A model generated the notes under the pieces. That model did no database searches and was not told the origin of the DNA. It was given only the letters and a program-made list of their open reading frames with translations. From the NCBI RefSeq assembly GCF_036010485.1, contig NZ_CP108568.1, positions 2,063,501 to 2,127,500 of the forward strand: DNA of 64,000 bases, in the 5' to 3' direction. Position 1 is the first letter of the stretch. The number at the start of each line of letters is the position of its first letter. Position numbers and translations under genes: made by a program. This document shows, in pieces, positions 19,455-28,650 of the stretch. This stretch comes from Streptomyces sp. NBC_01198 (GTDB lineage: Bacteria > Actinomycetota > Actinomycetes > Streptomycetales > Streptomycetaceae).

Positions 19455-19662
19455 CCGCACCTCCGGCAGCATGAACCGGCGGTGGTGGCCCTCACACGAC
19501 CCGCGGGGCCGCGCCGGTGATTGATGCTATCGAGCCCACCACGTGCGACCGTCACGCTCTCGCCGAGAGTGATCCCCATCACCCGTTCGAGGGACGGTGT
19601 ACGGGGATTCCTGGCGGAATGAGCGGGGTAGGGGGTTCGGGCCACATCTCGATGCCGGCCGT

Positions 19663-20568
19663 TCAGCGAGCCGGGTGGGCGGCGGAGAAGGCCGGGGCGA
19701 GGACTCCCTCGGCGACGATGACCGCGGGGCCGGTCATCTCGATCTGCCCGTCCGCGTTCTCGGTGATCACCAGCCGGCCGCCGGGGACGTCGACGGTGTA
19801 GGTGACGGGGCGGCCGGTCTTCGCCGGGTCGAGGCCGTCGCGGCGGGCGGCGGCGACCATGACGGCGCAGGCCCCGGTGCCGCAGGACCGGGTCTCCCCC
19901 GAGCCCCGTTCGTGGACGCGCATGGCCACGTGGCGCGGCCCGCGGTCCACGACGAATTCGACGTTGGTCCCGGTCGGGTAGGTCTCAGCTGGGGCGACCG
20001 CGGGAGCGCGGAAGAGGTCTCCGGCGTCGTCGAGGTCGTCCACGAAGACGACGGCGTGCGGGTTGCCCATGTTGACGTGTACCGCAGGCCGGCTGTGGGA
20101 GCCGACCGTCACCGTGACAGCGCCGCCGGGCAGGGCCGCACGGCCCATGCCCGCCGTGATCTCGCCGGGCGTGCCGTCGTCGGCGTCCTTGGCGATGTGG
20201 ATCTCGCGCACCCCGGCACGGGTGGCGACGGGCAGGTCGCCCGGGCCGGCGAGGCCGGCCCGCTGGAGGTAGCGCGCGAAGACGCGGACGCCGTTGCCGC
20301 ACATCTCGGCGATGCTGCCGTCGCTGTTGCGGTAGTCCATGAACCACTCGGCCCGCCCGGCGAGTGCGGCGGCTTCGGGGTGGGCCGCGGAGCGGACGAC
20401 ACGCAGCAGGCCGTCGCCGCCGATCCCGGCGCGCCGGTCGCACAGCCGGGCGACCTGCTCGGCGGACAGGTCGAGCAGCCCGTCCGGGTCGGGGACGATC
20501 ACGAAGTCGTTCTCGGTCCCGTGGCCCTTGAGGAAGGTCGAAGGGGCGCCGTGGTGCACGTCAGTCAC
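19663..20568 (-). CDS. dapF: Diaminopimelate epimerase
   Basis: A 301-residue enzyme converting LL- to meso-diaminopimelate in lysine synthesis. Streptomyces peptidoglycan uses LL-diaminopimelate, so this step mainly serves lysine. Both catalytic cysteines are present: Cys90 in IAEMCGNGVR and Cys229 in RSCGTGACA. Also seen are LKGHGTENDFV at the N-terminus, GGDG, and NMGNPHAVVFV. The GTG start at 20568 encodes VTDVHH. It is flanked by the membrane protein gene 45 nt upstream and miaA further upstream, in the same direction, so a miaA-to-dapF unit is plausible. Confidence 0.95.
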   Translation of the reverse strand: MTDVHHGAPSTFLKGHGTENDFVIVPDPDGLLDLSAEQVARLCDRRAGIGGDGLLRVVRSAAHPEAAALAGRAEWFMDYRNSDGSIAEMCGNGVRVFARYLQRAGLAGPGDLPVATRAGVREIHIAKDADDGTPGEITAGMGRAALPGGAVTVTVGSHSRPAVHVNMGNPHAVVFVDDLDDAGDLFRAPAVAPAETYPTGTNVEFVVDRGPRHVAMRVHERGSGETRSCGTGACAVMVAAARRDGLDPAKTGRPVTYTVDVPGGRLVITENADGQIEMTGPAVIVAEGVLAPAFSAAHPAR

Positions 20569-20613
20569 GTCTCGATCGTACGCGGACGGCGGCCCGGGCG
20601 GCGGCGCGGGGCG

Positions 20614-21189
20614 TCAGCGCAGCCGGGCGACGCGCCAGACGGCCAGCACCGCGAGCAGCGCGATCAGGGCGGCGTAGCCGGCGACGAAGCGCCAGTCGAC
20701 CCGGACGCCGGACCCGCGGGCGGGCAGGCCCGGCCAGGTGTAGCCGACCCGGCGGGCCGCCATCAGGCCCCAGCCCGCGGAGCAGCAGCACAGCAGCAGA
20801 CCCAGCATGGCGACGACGGGGCCGGCCTCGCCGGACTCGAAGGCGAGAGGGAAGGCGAACATGAGGGACCCGCCCACGGCGAGCGCGATGATCGGGGCGA
20901 GCTGCCAGATCCGCAGCCGCCGTTGCGGTCGCAGTTCACGGAAGGACTGGCCGCCGTCGAGCGGCAGGACGGCGTCGATCGAACCGAGCGGGTCGAGGGG
21001 ATCGAGCGGGTCGAGGGGATCGAGCGGGTCGCCGAGGGCGTCCAGCGCCTCCAAGTGGGCGAGTTCGCCGAGGTGTTCGGCGTTGCCTGCTGGGACGCCG
21101 CCGATCTCCTGTGACGCGGGGGACTCGTGGGAGCCCGCTGCTGGGTCGCGCCCCGGGGGGGTGTCGCGTGGGCCGGCTGCCATCGCCAC
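20614..21189 (-). CDS. Hypothetical membrane protein with an acidic DPL repeat
   Basis: A 191-residue protein that I do not recognise. The N-terminal ~90 residues are hydrophilic and acidic and contain four DPL copies in a row, encoded by an 18-bp tandem repeat. Three hydrophobic segments follow: APIIALAVGGSLMFAFPLAF, VVAMLGLLLCCCSAGW and FVAGYAALIALLAVLAVW, with a positively charged end. GTG at 21189 or ATG at 21183 could start it; GGGAGGG precedes both. It lies between miaA and dapF in the same direction, and may be co-transcribed. The repeat could vary between strains. Confidence 0.65.
   Translation of the reverse strand: MAMAAGPRDTPPGRDPAAGSHESPASQEIGGVPAGNAEHLGELAHLEALDALGDPLDPLDPLDPLDPLGSIDAVLPLDGGQSFRELRPQRRLRIWQLAPIIALAVGGSLMFAFPLAFESGEAGPVVAMLGLLLCCCSAGWGLMAARRVGYTWPGLPARGSGVRVDWRFVAGYAALIALLAVLAVWRVARLR
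20983..21030 (-). repeat. 18-bp in-frame tandem repeat encoding (DPLDPL)n
   Basis: The unit GGTCGAGGGGATCGAGCG occurs a little over twice in perfect tandem, inside the N-terminal part of the membrane protein gene. It keeps the frame and produces the DPL tract. Slippage could change its length without breaking the gene. Confidence 0.85.
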
Positions 21190-21288
21190 GCGCCCTCCCA
21201 GGTCTCCGACACCGTAGCTAGATGCTCGATGATGGCACGGGCGGGGGGCTCCTCCTGGACGCCGGAGCGTCCCGATGCCATCACGTGA

Positions 21289-22212
21289 TCAGGCTGTGAC
21301 CGCTTCTTCGAGCAACGCCAGTGCACGGTCGGTGAGTTCCGCATCCTGGGCAGTGAGCCAGTGCACACGCCCGTCGCGCCGGAACCACGAATCCTGGCGC
21401 CGTGCGAAGCGTTTCGTGGCCCGCACGGTGTCGGCACGCGCCTGCTCCTCGGTGCACTCCCCGGACAGGGCGGCGAGCACCTGCTGATATCCGAGGGCGC
21501 GGGAGGCGGTGAGGCCCTCGCGCAGTCCCACCGCGTCCAGGGCGCGGACCTCGGCGACGAGGCCGGCCGCCCACATGCGGTCGACCCGCAGGGCAATGCG
21601 CTCGTCGAGCAGCGGCCGGGGGATGTCGAGCCCGATCTGCACCGTGTCGTAGAGGGACTGCTGGGCGTCGACCTGCGGAAGGTTGGCGGTGAAGGGCCGG
21701 CCGGTGATCTCGACGACTTCCAGGGCGCGCACGATCCGCCGGCCGTTGCTGGGCAGGATCGCCCGGCCTGCCGCCGGGTCCACGGCCGCCAGCCGGGCGT
21801 GCAGGGCGCCCGGGCCGCGCAGGTCGAGCTCGGCCTCCAGCCGGGCACGGACGGCGGCGTCGGTGCCCGGGAACTCCAGCGGGTCGAGCGCGGCGCGGAC
21901 GTACAGCCCCGAGCCGCCGACCAGTACCGGGACGCGCCCTGCCGCATGCAGCCGGTCGATCTCGGCGCGGGCCAGCCGCTGGTAGTCCGCGACGTTCGCG
22001 GCCTGTGTCACGTCCCAGATGTCCAGCAGGTGGTGCGGCACGCCCTGCCGCTCGTCGGGCGGGAGTTTGGCGGTGCCGATGTCCATGCCGCGGTAGAGCT
22101 GCATGGAGTCGGCGTTGATCACCTCGCCGCCCAGAATCCGGGCCAGGGCGACCCCGAGATCCGACTTCCCGGCCGCGGTGGGGCCGACCACGGCGATCAC
22201 ACGGTTCTTCAC
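21289..22212 (-). CDS. miaA: tRNA dimethylallyltransferase
   Basis: A 307-residue enzyme that prenylates A37 of tRNAs reading UNN codons. Seen: the P-loop GPTAAGKSDLG at about 10-20, NADSMQLYRGMDIGTAK with the catalytic Asp and Thr region, VPHHLLDIWD, VGGSGLYVRA, and RRIVRALEV. The end FARRQDSWFRRDGRVHWL is the usual Trp-rich finish. Starts at GTG 22212. MiaB, which adds the methylthio group to the same base, is encoded about 1.4 kb away (23605-25104) on the same strand. Confidence 0.95.
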   Translation of the reverse strand: MKNRVIAVVGPTAAGKSDLGVALARILGGEVINADSMQLYRGMDIGTAKLPPDERQGVPHHLLDIWDVTQAANVADYQRLARAEIDRLHAAGRVPVLVGGSGLYVRAALDPLEFPGTDAAVRARLEAELDLRGPGALHARLAAVDPAAGRAILPSNGRRIVRALEVVEITGRPFTANLPQVDAQQSLYDTVQIGLDIPRPLLDERIALRVDRMWAAGLVAEVRALDAVGLREGLTASRALGYQQVLAALSGECTEEQARADTVRATKRFARRQDSWFRRDGRVHWLTAQDAELTDRALALLEEAVTA

Positions 22213-22415
22213 CGTGCCAGTCTCCCAAAGATCCGGCGCCGGCCCCGATCGGGCGGGATTCCGGGGCTCCAGGACAGATGGCGCGCATTCACAGCGTCGC
22301 GGGTATCGTGGACGCGAAGGGCATTTTGCGATGCTTGGGATGTTTTGCGGCCTCGTCGTCGTAGAACGGCGAAGGCCGCCGCCCTGATCGCGTCATCTTC
22401 GAGGGAAGGTGCCAG

Positions 22416-22652
22416 ATGAGCTTCATGGACACGCTCAAGGACAAGCTCGGTATGGCGAAGGGCAAGGCCGGCGACATGGCCGAGCAGCACCCGGAGAAGG
22501 TCGACTCCGGAATCGACAGGGCGGCGAATACGGCCGACTCGAAGACCGGCGGCAAGCACACCGACAAGATCGACACCGGCGCGGACAAGGCCAGGGACGC
22601 CATGGGCAACCGTGGTGACCAGGGCGGCCGGGACTCCGGCGGCTCCGTCTGA
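22416..22652 (+). CDS. MT0933-like small antitoxin-family protein
   Basis: A 78-residue, highly hydrophilic Lys/Asp/Gly-rich protein: MSFMDTLKDKLGMAKGKAG, then IDRAANTADSKTGGKHTDKID. It has the amphipathic K-A-x-D repeats of proteins annotated as MT0933-like antitoxins (Pfam PF14013). No toxin gene is adjacent, and these proteins also resemble stress-inducible CsbD-like proteins, so the antitoxin label may be only formal. Start ATG 22416 follows GAGGGAAGG; ATG 22425 is an alternative. Ends at a hairpin shared with the convergent dioxygenase-like gene. Confidence 0.75.
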   Translation: MSFMDTLKDKLGMAKGKAGDMAEQHPEKVDSGIDRAANTADSKTGGKHTDKIDTGADKARDAMGNRGDQGGRDSGGSV

Positions 22653-22671
22653 CGCCCACCTCCCGCTGAAA

Positions 22672-22745
22672 GCCGCCGCGGCCCGAGGCCGGCGGCGGCG
22701 TGGCGCACGATGCCGGACGGCCGCGGAATTCCACCTTCCGCGGCC
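22672..22745. terminator. Two adjacent hairpins between convergent genes
   Basis: A perfect inverted repeat GGCCGCGGAA (22719-22728) and TTCCGCGGCC (22736-22745) with a 7-nt loop is preceded by a bulged stem of GCCGCC...GGCGGC near 22672-22696. Both lie between the antitoxin-like gene and the opposing dioxygenase-like gene. Confidence 0.75.
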
Positions 22746-22783
22746 TGTCCACGCGCACGCACCCTGGTCTGCGCGGGCCGCCG

Positions 22784-23509
22784 TTACGTCCAGCCGGCCA
22801 CGAAGTACCCGACCCCGTAGGGCGCCGCCTCGTACAGCAGTTGACCGCCGAGGCCCGCGCCCTCCGCCGCACCCGCAAGCACTTGCCAGGGCGCCCGGCC
22901 GACGGCGCTCAGTTCCTGTGCCAGTCCCGGTTCGAGCCCGGCCAGCGCCGCGGTGTCGGCGGCGGCGAGCGCGGCCGCGACGGCCGAGTCGAAGCCCTCG
23001 GCCCGCTCGTCCAGATAGCCCGGCGCCTTGACCGTGCGGCAGGCGCTGCCGTCGCCCATGACCAGCAGGGCGATCCGCTCCGCGGACTGGGCGACGTCCC
23101 GCCCGGCGTCGGCGCAGCGGTCGGGTGTGAGGTGCTCCGCCACTCCCAGGCCCTCGACGGAGCTCGCGTTCCAGCCGTCGAGCAGCCACGCGGCCACCGC
23201 GAGCGAGGGCGGCAGGGCAGCCGCGTCATCGGCCGGGGCGCGGTCGTCGGTCGCCCGCGCCGTACCGAGGCGTACGTCCATTGCGACGCCGAACGGGCGG
23301 AAGGAGCCGCGGGCACCCGCCGGAAAGGCGCCGTGGGTCGCCGCGTCCGCCGGGCCGACCGCCACCAGCAGGTCGGGGCGGGCCGCGGCCAGCAGCCCGA
23401 CGGCGTCCGCGCAGGCGTCCCGCAGCGCGTCCAGCTCGGGAGCAGCTCCGGCCGCCACCGCGGGCACCAGCAGCGGCGGGCAGGGGCAGACAGCGGCAGC
23501 GACCAGCAT
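22784..23509 (-). CDS. Class III extradiol dioxygenase-like protein (LigB/MEMO fold), function unknown
   Basis: A 241-residue protein starting MLVAAAVCPCPPLLVPAV. The opening beta strand plus P-x-P-P-L-L and a middle LLVAVGPADAATHGAF recall LigB-type class III extradiol dioxygenases and MEMO proteins, the label usually given to this actinobacterial group. The metal-binding PHPP of true enzymes is PCPP here and few histidines are present, so catalysis of ring cleavage is doubtful. Later segments are IALLVMGDGSACRT, YLDERAEGFD and a C-terminal APYGVGYFVAGW. It lies 95 nt downstream of miaB and probably shares its transcript. Start may also be the GTG 9 nt earlier. Confidence 0.75.
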   Translation of the reverse strand: MLVAAAVCPCPPLLVPAVAAGAAPELDALRDACADAVGLLAAARPDLLVAVGPADAATHGAFPAGARGSFRPFGVAMDVRLGTARATDDRAPADDAAALPPSLAVAAWLLDGWNASSVEGLGVAEHLTPDRCADAGRDVAQSAERIALLVMGDGSACRTVKAPGYLDERAEGFDSAVAAALAAADTAALAGLEPGLAQELSAVGRAPWQVLAGAAEGAGLGGQLLYEAAPYGVGYFVAGWT

Positions 23510-23604
23510 GATCGTCACCCTACCGCCGGTTTTCGGCGGCGACCCGCGGTCCGCCGACTGGCCGGCGCTCCGTGGATCCCGCAACCACCGGCAAGCGGCA
23601 GCGC

Positions 23605-25104
23605 TCAGTCGATCGCGCAACCGCCGGCGGCGGCCATCGGACCCACCGGCGCCGGGGCCGGGGCCCCGATCGTCGGCAGCCCGAGCATCACACCCGCCGG
23701 CTGCGTCGACGGTGCCGCCGTGCGCCGCTCCCAGGCGTCGCCGGCACGGGTGCGGCGCACCGACAGTGCCGGGCGCTCGGCCAGCAGGTGGTGCGGGGCC
23801 GCGTAGGTAATCTCGACCGTCACCATGTCACCCGGCCTGACCGGCCGGCCCTCGGGCCGCTCGAAATGCACGAGACGGTTATCGGGAGCACGGCCGGACA
23901 GCCGGCGGGTGGCGTCGTCCTTGCGCCCCTCGCCTTCGGCGACCAGCACCTCGACCGTGCGGCCGACCTGCGTCTTGTTCTGCTCCCAGGAGATCTCCTC
24001 CTGGAGCGCGACCAGCCGCTCGTAGCGCTGCTGGACGACGGCCTTGGGGATCTGGCCGTCCATCTCCGCGGCGGGGGTGCCGGGCCGCTTGCTGTACTGG
24101 AAGGTGAAGGCCTGCGCGAAGCGCGCCTCACGGACCACGTGCAGGGTCTGCTCGAAGTCCTCCTCGGTCTCGCCGGGGAAGCCCACGATGATGTCGGTGG
24201 TGATCGCGGCATCCGGCATCGCGGCCCGTACCTTCTCGATGATGCCCAGGTAGCGGTCCTGCCGGTACGACCTGCGCATCGCCTTCAGCACCCGGTCCGA
24301 GCCCGACTGCAGCGGCATGTGCAGCTGGTGCATCACGTTCGGGGTCTGCGCCATCGCCGTGATCACGTCGTCGGTGAAGTCGCGCGGGTGCGGGGAGGTG
24401 AAGCGGATCCGCTCCAGACCCTCGACAGCGCCGGTGGCACGCAGCAGCTTGCCGAACGCCTCGCGGTCGCCGATGTCGGAGCCGTAGGCGTTGACGTTCT
24501 GGCCGAGCAGGGTGACCTCGATGACGCCCTCGGCGACCAGCGCCTCGACCTCGGCCAGCACATCGCCCGGCCGGCGGTCCTTCTCCTTGCCGCGCAGCGC
24601 GGGCACGATGCAGAACGTACAGGTGTTGTTGCACCCCACCGAGATCGCGACCCACGCGGCATAGGCCGACTCGCGGCGGGAGGGGAGCGTGGAGGGGAAG
24701 GTCTCCAGCGACTCGACGATCTCGACCTGGGCCTCTTCGGCGATCCTGGCCCGCTCCAGCAGGACCGGCAGCTGGCCGATGTTGTGCGTGCCGAAGACCA
24801 CGTCGACCCATGGCGCACGCTTCACGATGGTGTCGCGGTCCTTCTGCGCCAGGCAGCCGCCCACGGCGATCTGCATGCCCGGCCGGGCGGCCTTCTTCGG
24901 CACCAGCTGGCCGAGGTTGCCGTAGAGCCGGTTGTCGGCGTTCTCCCGCACCGCACAGGTGTTGAAGACGACGACGTCCGCGCCGTCGGCGCCCTCGGGC
25001 GCCCGCACGTAACCGGCGCCCTCAAGCAGGCCGGACAGCCGCTCGGAGTCGTGGACGTTCATCTGACACCCGTAGGTGCGGACCTCGTAAGTACGCGCGC
25101 TCAT
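23605..25104 (-). CDS. miaB: tRNA-2-methylthio-N6-dimethylallyladenosine synthase
   Basis: A 499-residue radical SAM methylthiotransferase acting on i6A37 of tRNA. The N-terminal UPF0004 domain supplies three cysteines ([21 protein letters not shown]) for one cluster; CNNTCTFC binds the radical SAM cluster. A TRAM domain follows ([13 protein letters not shown]...[14 protein letters not shown]), then a ~50-residue Ala/Pro-rich tail. ATG 25104 with an upstream GGGGGATTGTT is chosen because it starts the conserved [15 protein letters not shown]. Works with MiaA. Confidence 0.96.
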   Translation of the reverse strand: MSARTYEVRTYGCQMNVHDSERLSGLLEGAGYVRAPEGADGADVVVFNTCAVRENADNRLYGNLGQLVPKKAARPGMQIAVGGCLAQKDRDTIVKRAPWVDVVFGTHNIGQLPVLLERARIAEEAQVEIVESLETFPSTLPSRRESAYAAWVAISVGCNNTCTFCIVPALRGKEKDRRPGDVLAEVEALVAEGVIEVTLLGQNVNAYGSDIGDREAFGKLLRATGAVEGLERIRFTSPHPRDFTDDVITAMAQTPNVMHQLHMPLQSGSDRVLKAMRRSYRQDRYLGIIEKVRAAMPDAAITTDIIVGFPGETEEDFEQTLHVVREARFAQAFTFQYSKRPGTPAAEMDGQIPKAVVQQRYERLVALQEEISWEQNKTQVGRTVEVLVAEGEGRKDDATRRLSGRAPDNRLVHFERPEGRPVRPGDMVTVEITYAAPHHLLAERPALSVRRTRAGDAWERRTAAPSTQPAGVMLGLPTIGAPAPAPVGPMAAAGGCAID

Positions 25105-25270
25105 AACAATCCCCCAGAGTACGTGGTTCCCGGGCGGTGTCTCCCCCCGCCTCACGCCGCCCGCGGACGGCCGGGTACGGCTCCGTAACCGCTGCCGCGC
25201 GGACCGCAGGCCCCGGTCGGTATCCGTCGCCCCTTCCGCGTGTCAGTGCAGCCTGGCAGGATCGCGGGGC

Positions 25271-26287
25271 ATGGACCTCCCCCGTCTCCGCCTGCCGTGG
25301 CCGCAGGGCCGCCGTGCCTGGCGGCGGCGGGCGTTGCAGAGCGTGCTGGCCTCCGGATCGGCGCTGGCGCTGCTCCTGTGGTGGCTGCTTCCGGCCGGCG
25401 GCCCGGACTACCCGCGAGCTCCGCTGTCCTTCGCCACGGGTGTCGCCAACGGGGTGTACGAGAAGTACGGAACGCTGCTGCAGAGCGACCTGCGCACAGC
25501 GCTGCCCGGGGTCGACGTCACGTTGCAGCACACCGAGGGATCCGTCGACAACATCAAGCGGCTGGTGTCGGGGCGCTCCGACTTCACCATCGCGGCGGCC
25601 GACGCGGTGGCGAGTTACGACGGTCCCGGGAAGTCCCGGCTGCGGGCGGTCGCGCGCCTCTACGACGACTACATGCAACTGGTCGTGCCGCACGATTCCC
25701 CTGTCACGTCGATCCGCGACCTGCGCCATATGCGGGTGGGGGTGGGCCAGGCCGACTCCGGCGTCAATCTGATCACCCGCCGGCTGTTCGACGCGGCCGG
25801 CATGGACATGAACAAGGACGTGACGGCGGAGCCGGTCGGCATCGACCAGGCGCCCGCGATGCTGCTCGACGGCCGGCTCGACGCCTTCTTCTGGTCCGGC
25901 GGACTGCCGACCGCCGCGGTGTCCGCGATGGCCTCCCCGGCGGCACGGATCAAACTGGTGCAACTCGGCGACGTGGTGGCGCCGCTGCACGCGATGGGCG
26001 CCGACATGGCCTACTACCGGCAGGCGGTGATGCCCGCCGACGCCTATCCGGGGGCACAGGGCGGCAAGGCCGTGCCGACCGTCGCGGTCGCCAACCTGCT
26101 GGTCACCACGGACCGTGCCGACGCCGGCCTGGTGGAGCGGCTGACCCGGGCGGTGATCGACAGCCGGGACGCGATCGGCAGCGTCGTGCACGCCGCCCAA
26201 CTCGTCGACCTGCGGACCGCGGTGTTCACCGACCCGCTGCCGCTGCACGTGGGCGCGGAGCGGTACTACCGCTCGGTGAAACCGTAG
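25271..26287 (+). CDS. TAXI-family TRAP-type solute-binding protein
   Basis: A 338-residue protein with a positively charged N-terminus and one hydrophobic segment (VLASGSALALLLWWLLPAG, about 25-43), so exported or membrane anchored. The mature part has the TAXI pattern: FATGVANGVYEKYGTLL, LQHTEGSVDNIKRLVSGRSDFTIAAAD, MQLVVPHDSPVTSIRDL, RVGVGQADSGVNLITRRLF and LDAFFWSGGLPT. TAXI proteins deliver small acids such as glutamate to TRAP permeases. No permease gene is nearby; instead a histidine kinase and response regulator are encoded head-on 46 nt away. A role as a sensory ligand-binding partner is inference. Confidence 0.88.
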   Translation: MDLPRLRLPWPQGRRAWRRRALQSVLASGSALALLLWWLLPAGGPDYPRAPLSFATGVANGVYEKYGTLLQSDLRTALPGVDVTLQHTEGSVDNIKRLVSGRSDFTIAAADAVASYDGPGKSRLRAVARLYDDYMQLVVPHDSPVTSIRDLRHMRVGVGQADSGVNLITRRLFDAAGMDMNKDVTAEPVGIDQAPAMLLDGRLDAFFWSGGLPTAAVSAMASPAARIKLVQLGDVVAPLHAMGADMAYYRQAVMPADAYPGAQGGKAVPTVAVANLLVTTDRADAGLVERLTRAVIDSRDAIGSVVHAAQLVDLRTAVFTDPLPLHVGAERYYRSVKP

Positions 26288-26332
26288 CCCTACCGGCCCT
26301 TGCCGGAGCCGCCGTCGCTTCCGCGGGAGGCC

Positions 26333-27763
26333 CTACGGTGCCACCGCCGGTGCCGCGCCCGGCACGGAGAGGGTGACCGCGAGGCCGCACGGTTGGTGGT
26401 GGCTGTACGCGATGGCGCCGCCGCCCTGGCTGAGCAGCGCTCGGGCAATGGACAGGCCGAGCCCCGAGCCCTGCACGTTCTGGTGCCGGGCGCTGCGCCA
26501 GAAGCGGTCGCCGATCCTGGACAGTTCGTCGTCCACCAGTCCCGGGCCGCCGTCGGCGACCACGATCGTGGCACTGTCCCCGGCGGTCGCGACGACGACC
26601 ATGACGGTGCCACCTGCGGGGGTGAACTTGATCGCGTTGTCCAGCACGGCGTCCAGCGCACTGGACAGGGCGACGGGGTCCGCCCATCCGGTCACCTCGG
26701 TGCCATCCGGCGGCGCGCTGAAGTCCATCACGACGCCCGCCCGGTCGGCGACCGGCCGCCAGGCAGCCGTGCGGGTGCGCGCCATGGCCACAACGTCCAT
26801 GGGGTGCAGATGGCTGCCGGAGTTCTCGGCCAGCGCCAGACCCAGCAGATCGTCGAGCACCTGCGCCAGCCGGTGGCCCTCCTCCATGACCGACTCGGCC
26901 TCGGTGTGGCCCTCGGGCAGTTCGAGGCCGAGCAGCTCGATCCGCAGCAGCAGTGCGGACAGCGGATTGCGCAACTGGTGGGAGGCATCCGCGACGAAGG
27001 CGCGCTGCTGGTCGAGCACCGCCTCGACGTTGTCGGCCATCTCGTTGAACGACCTGATCAGGCGTCGCAGTTCCGGCGGGCCGCCGGCGGCGCCGACCCT
27101 GGACTTCATCCGGCCGGTGGCGATGTCGTGGGTGACCCGGTCCAGGGTGGCGACCGGCAGCAGCACCCAGCCGGTCAGCCGTACCGCGCACAGCACGGCG
27201 ATGACCATCGCGGCGAGCTCGCCGGCGGCCAGCAGCAGCCAGCCGTGCAGAATGCGCGAACGCAGGGCGCCGGTCGGCGAGTCGGTGACGACGACCGCCA
27301 CCACGTCGCCGTCCCGCACGATCGGCGACGCGATGGCCAGCCTTCGGTGCTGCCAGGGCCAGACCTGCGCCGGATCGTGGGCGCGCCGGCCCAGCAGCGC
27401 GGACTCGTAGGCGTCGTAGAGCTCGCCCCGCGCGGGCAGTCGCCAGCTCTTCGGGGCCGTGGCCATGGCGCCGCTGTCGCGGTAGAAGACGCCGGCGCTG
27501 ATGCCGTACAGCTGCTGGTATCTGGCGAGTTCCGCGCGCAATGTATGCAGCCTTTCGCCGTCCACGCTGTCCACCACGGACTTCTGCTCGTCGCGTGCGG
27601 TGACGAACTGCGCGAGCGCGGCGAAGCGGGTGGTGTCGTCGATCCGGTCGACGACGACGCGCTGCTGCTGAGCCGCGGCCAGGCTCGCGGCGAGCGGGAT
27701 ACCGAGCGCCAGCAGGACGCCCGCCATCAGCACGATCAGCAGCGGAAGCAGTCGGGAGCGCAC
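26333..27763 (-). CDS. Two-component sensor histidine kinase
   Basis: A 476-residue membrane kinase. TM1 is LLPLLIVLMAGVLLALGIPL near the N-terminus and TM2 is LLLAAGELAAMVIAVLCAV (about 165-185). The extracellular domain between them (~130 residues) is unassigned. After a HAMP segment comes the HisKA box FVADASHQLRNPLSALL with the phospho-accepting His, then HATPase motifs DNAIKFTPAG, VADGGPGL and GSGLGLSIARALL. The GTG start at 27763 lies 26 nt after the response regulator stop, so the two form an operon. The stimulus is unknown; the convergent TAXI gene is a candidate partner. Confidence 0.93.
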   Translation of the reverse strand: MRSRLLPLLIVLMAGVLLALGIPLAASLAAAQQQRVVVDRIDDTTRFAALAQFVTARDEQKSVVDSVDGERLHTLRAELARYQQLYGISAGVFYRDSGAMATAPKSWRLPARGELYDAYESALLGRRAHDPAQVWPWQHRRLAIASPIVRDGDVVAVVVTDSPTGALRSRILHGWLLLAAGELAAMVIAVLCAVRLTGWVLLPVATLDRVTHDIATGRMKSRVGAAGGPPELRRLIRSFNEMADNVEAVLDQQRAFVADASHQLRNPLSALLLRIELLGLELPEGHTEAESVMEEGHRLAQVLDDLLGLALAENSGSHLHPMDVVAMARTRTAAWRPVADRAGVVMDFSAPPDGTEVTGWADPVALSSALDAVLDNAIKFTPAGGTVMVVVATAGDSATIVVADGGPGLVDDELSRIGDRFWRSARHQNVQGSGLGLSIARALLSQGGGAIAYSHHQPCGLAVTLSVPGAAPAVAP

Positions 27764-27789
27764 GATGCGGCACCGGGCCTGTCGGCGGG

Positions 27790-28539
27790 TCAGCCGGCGG
27801 ACGGCACGACGAGGCGGTAGCCGACGCCGCGCACCGTCTCGATCATGGCCGGGGTGCGCAGCTTGGAACGCAGCGACGCCACATGGACCTCAAGGGTGCG
27901 GCCGGTGCCCTCCCACGCGGTCCGCCACACCTCGCTGATGATCTGCTCCCGGCGGAAGACCACTCCCGGCCGCCCGGCGAGCAGCGCCAGCAGGTCGAAC
28001 TCCTTGCGGGTCAGCACGATCGGATCGCCGTCCACGGTGACCCGGCGGGTGGGCAGTTCGATGGCGATCGGGCCGAGCACCAGCCGGGTGCGCTGCGCGG
28101 CGGGTAGGGCGGTCTGCGCGGCAGGTACGGCGCCGGGCGGCGCCCCGGGGGGCAGCAGGCCGGTCGGGTTGAGCGGCGGGCGGCGGCTGACGGCATGGAT
28201 GCGGGCGAGCAACTCCCCGGTGTCGTACGGCTTCACGATGTAGTCGTCGGCGCCCAGGTTGAGACCGTGGATCCGGGATCTGACATCGGCGCGGGCGGTC
28301 ACCATGATCACCGGCGTGGCGGTCCTGCGCCTGATCCGGCTGCACACCTCGAATCCGTCCTGGTCGGGCAGCCCGAGGTCGAGCAGGACGCAGTCGAAGG
28401 CCGGGCCGCCGTCGGGCAGCAGCGCCTGGATCGCCTCCTCACCGCTGCGGGCGTGCCTGACGTCGAATCCGTGCTTGCCGAGGAGTGCGGAGACGGCCGC
28501 GGCAACCCGGTCGTCGTCCTCCACCAGCAGCAGCCGCAT
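27790..28539 (-). CDS. OmpR-family DNA-binding response regulator
   Basis: A 249-residue regulator. The receiver domain has MRLLLVEDDDR with the acidic pocket, phospho-acceptor Asp54 in VLLDLGLPDQDG, MVTARAD and YIVKPYDTGELLARI with the conserved Lys. A Pro/Ala-rich linker leads to an OmpR winged helix with VLTRKEFDLLALLAGRPG, ISEVWRTAWEGTGRTLEVHVASLRSKL and VRGVGYRLV. ATG 28539 is preceded by GGAGGAG with seven-base spacing. It heads the operon with the kinase; two inverted repeats lie upstream of it. Confidence 0.94.
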   Translation of the reverse strand: MRLLLVEDDDRVAAAVSALLGKHGFDVRHARSGEEAIQALLPDGGPAFDCVLLDLGLPDQDGFEVCSRIRRRTATPVIMVTARADVRSRIHGLNLGADDYIVKPYDTGELLARIHAVSRRPPLNPTGLLPPGAPPGAVPAAQTALPAAQRTRLVLGPIAIELPTRRVTVDGDPIVLTRKEFDLLALLAGRPGVVFRREQIISEVWRTAWEGTGRTLEVHVASLRSKLRTPAMIETVRGVGYRLVVPSAG

Positions 28540-28650
28540 CTGGGGTCTCCTCCCTCTGTCCTGCGACGTCCGACCGCATCCGGCCAGGATCGTACGTGCC
28601 CGACATCTGTGACCGAATCCACGCCGATCGGCCGGGGGTGCGTCAAGGGG

